A DNA stretch of 64,000 bases from Enoplolaimus lenunculus (Eukaryota; Nematoda; Enoplea; Enoplida; Thoracostomopsidae), in contig JASANG010001107.1 in the NCBI GenBank assembly GCA_030248215.1, positions 310,001-374,000 on the forward strand, given 5' to 3'. Within the stretch, counting starts at the first letter, position 1. The number at the start of each line of letters is the position of its first letter. The translations under genes were made by a program, and so were the position numbers. The notes under the pieces were generated by a model. That model was not told the origin of the DNA. It ran no database searches and saw nothing but the letters and a program-made list of their open reading frames with translations. Below are positions 11,006 to 22,795 of the stretch, in pieces.

Positions 11006-11447
11006 CTGTAGTGACCCGAATAAGAGGCGGTAATAAGAGAAGGGGTTCCTATTTTGAATCCCAATCAGCAGGAGTCCGTATTCCTAATAATAGCCCGTAA
11101 ACGGATAAAGTCCCTAAACCCTAATAAGAGTCCATAAATGTCAATTATCTCTAATTGTAGCGTATAAATGACTCCAGGACCAAATAAAGTTGGGTTCGAA
11201 ACTTTAAAGTGTACTTAAGTTTTGAAAATAACGTTCCAATACAACCTTGCATTATCGTTCAAGCTTTTGATGCAAGACGAAAAACGTTTAATTTAACGGA
11301 TAGTTGTAATACCGGGTATATCAGTAACGAGGGGTGGCGGAGGGCGGGTTGAAAATAAACAACAGTCCGTAACCGAATAACAGGTGGTGGTTCCCTCTGG
11401 AGAGGCCAAATAAATATCAGTCCCCCCTCTTGTTCTGGCCACTATAG
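11006..11447. repeat. MITE-2, full length
   Basis: 442 bp. Begins after TA with CTGTAGTGACCCGAATAAG and ends with the complementary CTTGTTCTGGCCACTATAG. Other copies are at 8285, 43707, 45465 and 49657. The TA target choice suggests a Tc1/mariner-type parent; no coding sequence remains. Confidence 0.75.
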
Positions 11448-12285
11448 TGCGTCAATTTAGTTTCGAAAGGCACAGCCACATGTTGTTACTGGACAAGTAG
11501 GAACGTTGCCTGGAGGGAGTCCCTCTGAAACTGCATTTGACTCAGAAGTAATATTTTTATATAATGTAACAGATTCAGCGTATCGCTACACTCCTTCGAT
11601 ATTCAAGGTTAAAAAGCTTTTGCATCCCAACCGGGATCAAAACCAAATATTGTTTTAATATTCAGTGCAAATATTGCGTTTGGCTTTCGCTCGCTAATAG
11701 CTTGTTACCTTTTATCACTGTTAGAGGTGTCCGTTACCACTTCACCTTATTAGAGGAGATCAGCTAAAAACTTTTCAATACAAGGATTTTCGTTAGCTTG
11801 CCAACAAGGTTTAAAATTTTCTAGGGAAGCAAAATTCTTCCAGGGGTGGGCGCTGCTGCTAAATACCGTGCAGTTATCCGCGAAATTTTCTGGATCCGCT
11901 ACTGGATTTTATGAAAAATGTACGTGCGTGCGGTCAGATGTCCATTTATACTAAAAATCCGTATTTGGCTTAGTTATGGAAATGCGAGTGTTAACATGCC
12001 AAAATGCATCCCTAGATCCTTTGGCCAAATATTTGATACGATGAGCAATATATCGGCATAAAATCCACTAGAAGTATAATTGAAGCAGTACCTGTGTTAA
12101 GTTTTTAACAGGAATCTCAACAGAGTAAGTATTTGGAAACTGAAATATATGGAGCTTCAGATGAACAATCTACACAGCAAGTTTACCCGATGTTATCGGA
12201 TCTAGTACTCATATTCAGTTAAACGAACTTGGTGATACCATACTTGGCAAGTTTATTAACAATGAAAAACATCCAACTCTGCACG

Positions 12286-12631
12286 TGGCGGCGGAAGTAC
12301 GGAATCTGGACCCCCCTAGGATTTTGATAAAAAGTAGTCTATCTTATAGATCTCGACAAGCTAAATTCAACGGTACCTTTTTTATGGCTGTATGACTAAC
12401 GTCTTTGAAGTTATGGCCCTATAAGCTTAACCAGGTTTATTTCTTACACAAATTTGATTGTTGTTTGTATATGTTTTATATGGTCGAAAGTTGAAATTTA
12501 AAAGACCATCACTATTGAACCGGGCATCTTGCTGCGCTAAAAATGGCACCGTTTAACTCAGCGGGTCGAAATCAATAAAATGAACTATTTTTATTAAATT
12601 CCTGTGAGGGTCCATATTCCGTACATCCGCC
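12286..12631. repeat. MITE-1, both ends present
   Basis: Starts GGCGGCGGAAGTACGGAATC and ends ATTCCGTACATCCGCC, giving inverted repeats of roughly 25 bp, with the usual inner AACGGTACC and AATGGCACCGTT blocks. Confidence 0.75.
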
Positions 12632-14013
12632 ATGCATGCCTTGCAAGTACAATTAAAAGTTTCTTTGCGACGTTCACACTTTTCACAAAGTGGGCACTTT
12701 TATGACAACCGCTTTCACTGCAGGCAGACTCTCATGTTTGATTGGCTAAAAATAATGTCAAATGAACCCACTGCCTAGTGAGGATAGCGTCATATATAAT
12801 TGGCTCTGAGATTGCGGTAATGGAGTATACCACTAAAGCTGCTGAAGTGCTCTAGTTGTCCTACTGTACGAATTTAAATTTGTCTTTTAGAGACACTGTA
12901 CTTTTATCATTGAACGATTCTAAACCATTTAAGAATATATTAAACGACGAGTACCTATTATAATAGCTTTTCTGGTTAGTACCTCCACACAAATTCCATT
13001 CCCTCGCTTCGCCACTGAATAACGAAACATAACAAACTAAACTTTTTTCATTTTAGGTGACTGGATCGTATCAGATCGATTCCGATGCAGAAGCTGCATA
13101 ATCATATTAATACCTGCAACCCTCCAATTTACGTGAAGGTTCAATAACTTTTTCTATATTTTTAGTCCTTCGCAAAGCTCTGGACGACCATATATATTGG
13201 CTTTCCGGATATATACACGATTTTCACCAGCAAAACTGTGGTAAGTGAATTTAATTTACCTTTTTAGTGTTCAATTAGGTTATTTTCGAAAAATATTATT
13301 TTCTAATGATATGTTTTAGAAAGATCATTATGGCGGCCAATATTACATTGAGTAGAGTAACAGCAGTGTAAGCATACTTGTATGACTAAACCTAAACCTA
13401 AGGCCTGAACAAAAAATAGTCTAAAGCTTAAGCTTACTTTAATGCTCATTACAGACTAGCGAAAAATTGGTTCGCCCGCAAAATAAAGGATCATTAGTAC
13501 AACTATATTCACTCATCAGCCAAGACTGTAATAATGGATTATTCATTTTTATCCGTTTGGATTCTTTGAGGTTGTAAATTTTACTTAGCTGCAACTTTTG
13601 CATACATATTTTAAATAAAAACACTAGAAAGTATTGTTTTAAACTGTAAGACGTACGATAAATTCGATTTTAATCAGAGCAGTTAATATTTATAGCATTT
13701 ATCGACAATAATGAAGTTTCATAGACTGAGGTACGCTGATTGTGATGATAAACAGGTTAAGCAGTCGATGCGTAGGTAAATTTATTAAATATATAACTAT
13801 TACCTGCGGCACCACTACTTAACACTTTTATCTCGTTTTACATCTGGACTTTTACTGGCGGTGAGGTTTGTTCAAATATGGATAATTTGAATAGTTTTTC
13901 ATTATCGAACCCTTTCTGGCCAACATTTTGTACCGTAAATTTATTTTAAATTTAGTTAAAAAATAAATAGTTTCTTTGCTAATATTTTGATAACGAAAAT
14001 CTGAAACATAAGA
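12632..14013. other. Intergenic, nothing recognised
   Basis: AT-rich sequence with scattered TTAAGCTTA and CCTAAACCTAAGGCC phrases related to MITE-3 interiors near 13385-13440. No supported exon. Confidence 0.4.
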
Positions 14014-14262
14014 TGGCGGAGGTACGAAATCTGCAACCACAAGGAACTGAGCAAAAAGTAGTCTATCCTATAGATCTCAACGAGCTGAGTTAAACGGTAC
14101 CACATTTATGTTTGCAAGGGCGTTCAATAGTTATGGTCCTCGAAATTATAGTGCAAACAAAGGCAGTTTTGAAAAGGAATTATTCACATTTTTGTAAAGA
14201 ATAAACTTTACCAAGTATACTCGTCATTAAATTCCTGGGGGGTCCATGTGTACCTCTGCGCA
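14014..14262. repeat. MITE-1, shortened copy
   Basis: Starts GGCGGAGGTACGAAATCTGC and ends GGGTCCATGTGTACCTCTGC. The central part is shorter than in other copies. Confidence 0.6.
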
Positions 14263-14639
14263 TTGAATGAAGGATGTATTAAACAAGACAAGGTTTCGGA
14301 ACATAGAAACCATTTGGCAAGCAGTTGACAAAAATGAAACAAAAATGTGTTTTCCTCCTGGTGTTTACCGTATATCTTAACCTCTATTCGTTTTTTGCAT
14401 TTTGGCAATAATTGCACTCTCTAGCGTTTTAGGGTTGTGAGTCGGCGTTGGCCCGCAATCCATTAGATTTCGAAAATTTTTTGCATATTATTTGAAGTTT
14501 TCCTTAACACAATTTTTAAGGTCCACAGACGTCTGTCTGATTGTGGAAAATTTAACATCATTCGACTCATATCTCTGTGCTGCACCAAGTAGTATATAAT
14601 TTGTCTAACTTTTTACAACGAAGGGTGGACTTTTGGGCC

Positions 14640-14790
14640 TTAAAAATCAAATTTTTCAAAAATTCAAATTTGGGCGTAGAATGATTAGGGGAAGCCGTGC
14701 AAAGCCTAAATATGCAAAAAATTTCAAAATCCAACCATTTTTGGGCAAACATCGGCTGATGGGGTAACAAAACGGACCCATGTTTTTTAC
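14640..14790. repeat. Repeat shared in inverted orientation with 26.6 kb
   Basis: Phrases ATTCAAATTTGGGCGTAGAA and AAAATCCAACCATTTTTGGG occur again on the other strand at about 26600-26720, and weakly at the window start. The 105-codon minus-strand open frame across it is therefore repeat-derived. Confidence 0.55.
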
Positions 14791-16600
14791 CAAAATTTAA
14801 TAAACCGTGGCAAAAATTAATATATCTTTGACATCGGACATTGGCACAAAACTGTTCATCTTTGCAACCGGATCTAATATACACGAATTAACAAATTAAA
14901 TTAACATGCGAACGAAACCGTAAAACAAAAAGTACTGCAGGGTTTTCAGGAATGAAAACTTTTAGGGATGCAAATTTGTATCAATGTTGACAAGTATATT
15001 TTATATTAACAAAACAAATTAACAAACATGAAAATATAAATTAAAAAAATATTTGCGAACTAAAATTTGAAACGTAGTTGAAACGGAAACTGGCGGTTGT
15101 TCGGCTCAAATCTGCTCAAATCTCGATATTATTGTACCATTCAAGTATATATAAAACAATGTTTACTCATCTGGTGCTTGAAAATTGGATAATTCTGTTA
15201 AATCAATATATATGCCGTTTATTTTGTTTATACCGTTAGTATTAAATACAGCGTAAATAAAACGCTATGTTCCCTGTATGCCAGGACTACAACAAAATCG
15301 CTTTTACAATACAGTAATTTGGACAGAACTGAACCAATCGATATTGGGATGGCCTGTGGTTCGTCTGCAAATCTACTGATACGAAGCAATAAGCGTAACA
15401 CAACTTCAACTATTGATTTTGTCTATTTTAATTCTAGATTTTATGCTTTTGTACACTTCATCAGCATTTAAGCCGTTTTCTCCAACCTAAGCAAAAGCTT
15501 ATGCCTAAGCCTGCTGGGAAAGATGTAGCTAGCAACATCTTTTTACCATGATATTGACTCCAGTATAAAAGTGTAGGCAAATAGTTTAGCTTAGGTTTAA
15601 GAGTCATCGGTTGTGTATGCAGTGGCTCCATCAGGTGTGCCAAAAACTCGTCTTGCTGTAAAGTTTCATTAACTATTATGTCATGTGCACTCAGTGTTTG
15701 TATATACGGAACTTTTAGATACGAGGAAATAAATTATATGGCTTCCACGAAACCCTATGTCTCCGTCTTTGTCATTGCGTAAAAGGAATGTAGCAGTTTA
15801 TGTTTCTTTCATTAGTATCCACCGATTGGATTCTAAATATATTTTGTCTGGGTCTTGTATAAATACTTTTCCAATATTGAAGATGGCTCATGTTAGTATA
15901 AGGGGCGTCCAGGTTTCCGGTAGTGAAACCAGCGTCGTTACACTTTTATGACTTAAAATATCTCGTAAATTTATATTTAAAATTTGCCGTTTTTAAGTTT
16001 TAAATTTATAAAAATAATCAGTTCGATTAGCATAGGAATTGTATACAAAATCATAGTTCAATTCAAATACTTGATCGAAGTTTACTTCACCAAAACAGCT
16101 TTGTTTATTAATCTATTTCGTTTATTAACGATAATTTGTTTTGCTCAGTGTAGTGTTTTACGGCATTAATGAAATACAAACTCATACTGCGCTTTCTCCG
16201 ATTTCGAATTCAATACAAATCTATAGTGTCCGCTGTCAGTACACCTAAAAATTTCGCCTGGGAAGCTATTTTTTGCTTAAACTGTAATACAAAAATAGCA
16301 AGGTAGCGGTAAATATTGTAGATCTGGTGATCGACTTACGCCACTGAGATCGACAATGCTATTCTTTTGTATTGAGTTTAAGCACGAACCATGCTTGTTC
16401 TATCACTGTGTTGCCCTTTATTTCAACTCCTGGATACCAAGACGTGTATGGCTTTGTATATTTCGAAAACTAACCAATTAAAACAAAAACTTTGTGTTAG
16501 TTTGTTATACATTTCATAAAAAAACTACGTCTGGCATCTCAATCACTTGACATGCGAGGCTCATTTTTCTTATGATCTCTAAGTTCAGGTTGCGAATGAC
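14791..16600. other. Intergenic, weak exon candidates only
   Basis: AT-rich. One minus-strand stretch at 15655-15545 has a TTTACAG acceptor and a GTAAAA donor and reads QDEFLAHLMEPLHTQP, but no partner in phase was found. Nothing else recognised. Confidence 0.3.
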
Positions 16601-17011
16601 CGGACGTCTCACCGTACTGACACTCACAAAACCAAAGTTTTGTATTGGTAATTATCACTAAAATGGCGTTTCGTTTCTATGACTAAATTTATGGCAACAA
16701 AATCAAAACCCGACGATGTTGTGTCAACTGGAGAAGTTGAATGCACTGGCAGATTATTGACATCCGCAATTGTCGCTGTTATTTTTCCGGTAAGCGAAAC
16801 ACTTGAATCCGAGTGGGCCATGCTACTTTTAGGGTTGTCTTGTTTCTGGTGAGACTGTAAAACACTAGGTTTCAATTTTAGACTATACTTTTTACTTAGG
16901 CTTAGGTTTATGTATACTTTTTTACGCTTAACCTTGGGCTTAGGAATATGCCTAATCTACTAACACAGGCTAAAGAACAGCAGCACCTCCTTATGTTTCA
17001 TGTATACAATC

Positions 17012-17715
17012 GCACCGGATATCCGGATATACGGATATCCGTACATAAAAAATATGCGGATATGTATCCGAAAACAAATATGTATCCGGAAATTCGGATG
17101 TCCGGATTAGCCGCCGGATATCCGAAATGCTATTGTGTAAATTTATTAATAATTTGCGTTGTTTCACCACTAAAGTAGCTGGACCTAACGAAAAGAAATT
17201 ATGTATTAAAGTCTAAGCCAGAATATTGCACTAAAATCTTGATAATTTTTGTGAGTAGGTTTGTTTTTTTGGCGTATATCATTTGTAAAATTTAGAGTTA
17301 ATAGTTGCAGTCAGAAAAGTTTATTGAACCTATTTCTTTTCTTACATCTTGCTGTATAGTCATAAGTTTGGTCCTAAACAGTTGCATTCGTTTGATGGAA
17401 AAAGAGCTTCTTAATTGTCTTAGTTTTTGTTTTGAATCAAAATAATTCAAAATTTAATAGTATTAAATTAGAAGCGCTAATTCGTTTATACAACGCAAAA
17501 AATGACGCAGTTACAATTTTTTCACTCAAAAAATTTCTTGGTCAAAAATTACGGTCCATAAAACATTCGCCAACACACTTTCCCTTAAGAAACAAAAATT
17601 GAGGTTCGAAAACCCAAAAACACAAAATCGCGTTTCAGATATCCGAAATAGAAAATTTAATTTCGGATACTTGTATATATTCAGATATGAAAAAATATCC
17701 GATGCCCATCACTGG
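17012..17715. repeat. Element rich in CCGGATATCC with inverted ends
   Basis: The left side has many CGGATATCCG-type palindromes (17017-17130) and the right end reads TATCCGATGCCCATCACTGG. CACCGGATATCC on the left and its degenerate complement on the right suggest a non-autonomous DNA transposon of about 700 bp. Confidence 0.45.
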
Positions 17716-18164
17716 TTTCATGTTTATATGAACAGAGATAAAATTTGTGCATGGTTTCCAATATATCTTTTTCTTTATGCTTAGAAATGTGCCTGTATTT
17801 TAATACTGCTACGGTCTTAAAACTAATATTGACTGCCATAATTTCAGCCATTGGGCGTCTGTTGTTATCGATATTTTCAATGCTGTAACGCAGACACGAT
17901 GATGACGTTGCTGTTGACATTGTTGGGATATGTTCCTGGACTTGTATATGCGATGTTTATCATTTGCACAAATCAATGACAATGCCAAACTGTTTTCTAC
18001 TCGGATTTGAGTATAATAAAATGAAATAAATTTCAACTACGTTCAACTGCACCTTGGTTTTGCACCAGTATTCTCAAATACGTATAGCGTATATCACGAA
18101 TTGGTAATAGGTTTTCAAATTAATTAACTCCTGCAACTGTTAAATTAAAAAATCTGACACAAAA

Positions 18165-18275
18165 GCAGGACAAGTCAAATACGAAAATTGTGTTAAATAT
18201 CGAACCTCGCTATTCAAATATTCAAAAAACGACAAGACCTGTCACCAATTGGTGATAAGGAATATGTTTATTTTA
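18165..18275. repeat. MITE-4 right half
   Basis: Matches the right half of the family: AAGACCTGTCACCAATTGG, then TGATAAGGAATATG. Confidence 0.5.
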
Positions 18276-18494
18276 ATACAATACACGACTTGGTTTGAAT
18301 GAAAAATTAAAACCCCAACAAATGTTTTCAGTGTTAAAGAATGCCATTGCGATGGTCGTTGAAAGTAAGCCCAGAATAGAATATATTCTTACAAGCTTGG
18401 TATTAGCATCAAATCGAATACATTTCCTGAGTTCATTAATGCTATATATAATCGTCAGGGTGCAACGATTTTGCCGCAGCCTGAGATTAACCAA

Positions 18495-18697
18495 TATAGC
18501 CCATGTAAAGATCAGGGGCGGAACGTTTTTCTGTGTGACTAGAACAGCCTAACCTTTATCTTTAGACTATTTTTTGCTTGGCTTACGCTTAGATTTAGGC
18601 TTACGAGTGAACTCATTTTTACGCTTAAGCTTAGGCTTAGGAATAAGCTTATAACACTATTCCTCCCCTGTTCTTCAGTTCTTTACATTAGCCACCA
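18495..18697. repeat. MITE-3 (TTAGGC-type interior), both ends
   Basis: The left end has CCCATGTAAAGATCAGGGGC and the complement of the right end has GGCTAATGTAAAGAACTGAAG then AACAGGGG, so the two ends are inverted repeats. The interior is made of GCTTACGCTTAGATTTAGGC-like runs, that is degenerate TTAGGC hexamers in inverted arms. Confidence 0.65.
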
Positions 18698-20239
18698 ATA
18701 TTATGCATGGCTAAAATGTTGACGGTCCCAATCGAAAATTACCTTCAAGTTGCAAAAAACATCCAAAGATTTTCGGTTAGTGAGTACAAGAGTAACTCGT
18801 TAGCTTGTATATGGCAAAAATATTCCTGAACGCCGTAGGAATGAAAGTGGTACAGAACGTTGCACATTTCCAGGCTGAACTGTTTCAATTTGCCAATTTC
18901 ACAGCGGCGAGAGCTGTGAATAAAAATTTAAGAAAAATAACAAACTTAATGTTTAATTAGCACACAAAAATTGGAGCAAATACAATTGAAAGATGAATAT
19001 ATCATTGTAATTAAGTATACACAAACAGCAAAAACCACGTTTAAAGTTGTTAGTTGTTTATTTATTTGGCAGAGCAATGTACCTGAGAGAAAGGGTTTTA
19101 TACGCCACCTTGACAGTTTTCGAAATTTTCAAATTTTGGCATAACTGAGGCTGAAGATTAATATTAATCGTAGGTCTGTGGAGTAACGTATACAAGGTCC
19201 TTTAATATGTAAACTTCAAAAGTTTGAAATTTTTTCCAATTTTTGTCGAATTGCCGAAATACTCATTTAACTTTCGAAAAAATCAGTTTGAAATTGTACA
19301 GATACAAAGCTGAACAATATTTTCAAACTTAATGTTGCGTTACACATGCGAACAAGTTGCACTGTCAGCCACTATGTGTCAGTTTGGTGCCTGATATCCA
19401 AATAAATCTTGTGCAACTGCCGGATATCCGGACATGAAAAACTGTCGGATGCAAAACAGGTTTCTTGTCACATCTGTACTGAACCTCATTTGACATACTG
19501 AAACATTACACATTACAGAAAACTACAAGTAAAGCATACAAAATTGCAACAACAGTAATATACAAAAAAATATACACGCACAAAGATTACCCATAAAGGA
19601 TAACGAAATAAATATGGTTGTATAAATGGTCTAACGACGACAATTCATCGTCCGATAGCCAGCGTTGGTTTTTCATGATTAATTGAATGAACCGGAAAAA
19701 GCGGTTTTTTTATTTTTTCCTGAAAACGAAGTGTATAGTAGAACGGATGCAACTAGAATTCCGGTTTGATTAGGAAACCATTTATATGTATAGCATACGT
19801 TTCAGCAACGTACGACTGCTAGGGCGATACGAAACACAACTGTATTCACCCTGTGTCCGCCCCTGAGGAGCCGCCGTAGCTTTAGTAAACCGTCGTTGAA
19901 TTTAGATCTTGTAATCATGCGTTTTTCCGGTCTATCCAGAAGTTTAGGAGGCATGTATCCAACTATTCCTCCTGCTGGTGGATCCAATAGGGTAAACGAA
20001 GATTTTGTATTTAAAAGTTATAGCGTTAAAATGGCATTTGTTTTCTTGCTGGCTTCGCTCGCAAGTGCTTCTACTATATCTCGTGGGGTCGTCAATTTTA
20101 GATTTTCCTAGAACCGCCACTGAACCCTCTTCAGTAAATCAGCCTTCGCGATGACCGGAGTGTCAGAAGAACCAAATTTCTTACGGTTTACGCGATGATT
20201 TGTCGGTTTTGCGAGTGATTTACTGAGATTATAATAAGT
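18698..20239. other. Intergenic, nothing recognised
   Basis: AT-rich sequence with a hAT-like GTCCGCCCCTGAGG phrase at 19855 and CCGGAAAAAGCGG at 19692 that recurs at 20240-20320. No supported exon. Confidence 0.4.
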
Positions 20240-20550
20240 TTTTTCCGTTGTTTCCGTCTTTTTCCACCTGTTCGGAAAAACAAAAACAAACCGGAAAAAA
20301 ACCGTTTTTCCGGTGGTTTTTGCCGGCGTAAATCTCTGCAGACAACACGTCGCCCGACAACACGTAGTCGAATGTTTGGTCGTTCAAAACAATTCGTCGA
20401 CCCGACAACTTGTCGCCTGCCAGTAGGTACGACAAATCGTCGACCCGAGAATTGGCGTCAAGTATAGGTCGGCGAGTAATCGGGATTGACGAGTTGGCGG
20501 GGACCATGAGATACTGGGCGACGAAATGCCTGATGACAAGCTGTCAGGCG
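20240..20550. repeat. Block of CCGGAAAAA and CGTCGACCCGACAAC repeats
   Basis: First come runs such as CCGGAAAAAAACCG. Then CGTCGCCCGACAACAC (20349), CGTCGACCCGACAAC (20395) and CGTCGACCCGAGAAT (20438) appear at 43-46-bp spacing. The 92-codon minus-strand open frame here follows from the repeats. Confidence 0.5.
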
Positions 20551-21229
20551 ACTAATTTTCGTAGATTCTATATAAATTCATGTCACAAAATGGTAAAGTC
20601 AGTTTGAAGCCTGCGAGATAACTTTGGAAAAAGCAATGCTTCAATATAAATTTCACAACAGAGAGTCCTAATTTTGTTGATTACGTACAGTGCAGTTGTC
20701 CCCACTGTTTTACAAATTTTGGAATACACCAAACTTCCTCTCTAGTTAAAATTCACGTGCTACTGCCATTGTTACAAAGCTTAAAGAAGTGTCCCGAAGA
20801 CGAAAAGGGAACTGAAACTTATTTTGCCTCCCCAGAGGGCAACCTTCTCTTTCACCACCACGTGTTCGTTGGACCCAATACTCTACTTGTTTCATTCTGT
20901 ATTAGGGGCAGAATTTTGAATGGTTTTGAAACAATTTTGTTGATTGCAATGCCCGTAAATTTTTTCTAGATTAAATAGTTTATGCGGGTTGTCCACTATC
21001 GGATTCAGCGGGAGAGTGTACGCCTTGACGGCACATATTTTTTGTAATAGAATGGTAAGTTTCCTACCTTACTTTTCCCCTCAAAACATTTGCACATATA
21101 TAGCATACAATGAAAATTGAGTTGGTAATGTTTACCAAGCCGCACCCGTCAGAAATTTCATCAGGATTCGCCACTGGGGTTGTATGAGAGTTACATACCT
21201 AAGAGTCTATGTTATTTTTCTGCTTTGGT

Positions 21230-21362
21230 TTGCATTATGGACTCTAATTAGGTCTTATAGAGTCTACCACCCACTGATGGTATCGAAATAAAGATGCGGA
21301 CTCTTATTGATTGGGTCTCAAAACGATGATCCCGTCTTATTACACCCCTGTTATTCAGGCCT
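21230..21362. repeat. MITE-2 fragment
   Basis: Carries the family's right-end phrases: GGACTCTAATTAGG, GCGGACTCTTATTGATTGGG, TCTTATTACACCCCTGTTATT. The left part is absent. Confidence 0.5.
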
Positions 21363-22204
21363 TTCATGATTTTTATCGTCATTTTCAGTTTGTAATTATA
21401 TAGATGTCATCAATAAGCGTCAATGACATGCAAGCAAAGGCGCAGCCAAGTACGTCTTATAGGTCTAACTTTTTCGTTGCGATTCTTGTTCAAACATTTT
21501 TAGGAACTTTTTCAGTGATTATACAAGAATACTGTAGGTTGCCTCATTTTCAATATCATGGCTACGCCGCTACATGCAAGATAATCACGTTGGAATGCAA
21601 TTCAATTGAGAATAAACACAATACTCGTTAAAAAGGCAACACGTAAACAATATATAAACATGTACACAACAGGCTATGAAGCTCAGGAAATATAAAAATG
21701 TAAACAAACTATACTTTACCTGAAAATCAAATATAGTTATCGCGAGCCAAACAACTTTGGACTTTGTGAATTTTAGACCGAATTTTCAATCAGGCACTTT
21801 TTGACTCTTCGCAATTCATATCAGCAACAGCCATACAAAAAATATCGAGTTAAATTTATTTTGATGAAAAATGTAAAAAGTGCTGAGTACAGCTTGTGCT
21901 ATGATGAATCAATGGTATCACAAGCAATCATCGGCACTTGTTTTCTTGTTTTTTATTACTGGTGGGTTGATATACTCTTATGTTTGCACTTATATTCTGA
22001 GCAAATTGTTTCTATAGTTGCCTAATGCGCAAGGCTTCAGCCACTGGCCTGCGATTAAATCTGTGCAGTTATAAATAAAAATATGAACCAACTGGTCTCA
22101 AACAAAATCGACACATTTGTGTGGTGTTTAGCGAACGAAGCTTCGAGTAACGCTTCAGCGAACGGTGAAATTGTAGCCGTACTGTCGGCGCAGCGGGTAG
22201 CAAT

Positions 22205-22426
22205 GTGCCGCTGAGCAAAATAGCCGAAGTTGAACTTACTAATTGGCTGCACGAATCTAACAGACTATACTTCAATGTTTTTACTCGATCCCATTTAGTA
22301 TCCTCTCAATTGTCAAAATGGCTAGAAAAGTTAGTGATAACGAAAAACACACTTTCTAAAATAAACCAAATTAGCCAGCAAGAAAAAGGACTATCGTATG
22401 TCTACAAAGTCGAAAAGCCTGACTGA
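22205..22426 (+). CDS. Candidate 3' terminal exon, unknown protein
   Basis: A plus-strand open stretch ends at TGA 22424-22426, followed 37 nt later by an AATAAA signal at 22463-22468. The reading has coding-like composition (SKIAEVELTNWLHES, then SQLSKWLEKLVITKN) with a basic, helical feel, but no family is recognised. A second open frame, 22083-22214, begins ATG and overlaps it in another phase. The two could be exons of alternative transcripts, a decayed gene or chance. It would be tail-to-tail with the nuclear receptor gene. Confidence 0.3.
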   Translation: MPLSKIAEVELTNWLHESNRLYFNVFTRSHLVSSQLSKWLEKLVITKNTLSKINQISQQEKGLSYVYKVEKPD

Positions 22427-22795
22427 GCCTATATCTTAAAAATTTCTGTCCTAAAATTTGCAAATAAAATTTTTCCAAAAATATTCTTCCGTATTCAAAG
22501 CACATGTATCATTGATAAGTACCGCGAGCGAAAACACGAGTCACCGCGCTCAGGCGGTAAAACAGCAATAAATAAACCATCGGTATGATACTTGTAACTT
22601 AAATATTATATTATTAGTTCAAACGGTTTGAGACCATACCGAGATACTGGTTTCGCACCTAGTTTGAGCTAAAAGTGGCAACTTTGGTTTCAGTAAATGT
22701 GGGCAATTTTTGTAGCACAAAAAAACTTCACCAAAAAGACACCGCAACAAATATGCCCCGGTACTGAAATCGTCACCCGCGTACGGCGATGTAAA

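Noticed and set aside
14567-14884. 105-codon minus-strand open frame
   Set aside because: Most of it lies in a repeat found again near 26.6 kb.
22401-22460. Hidden helix 12 exon of the receptor (minus strand reading ending TEIFKI)
   Set aside because: Short, phase does not fit the GTAAGG donor, and the acceptor is weak; likely chance.
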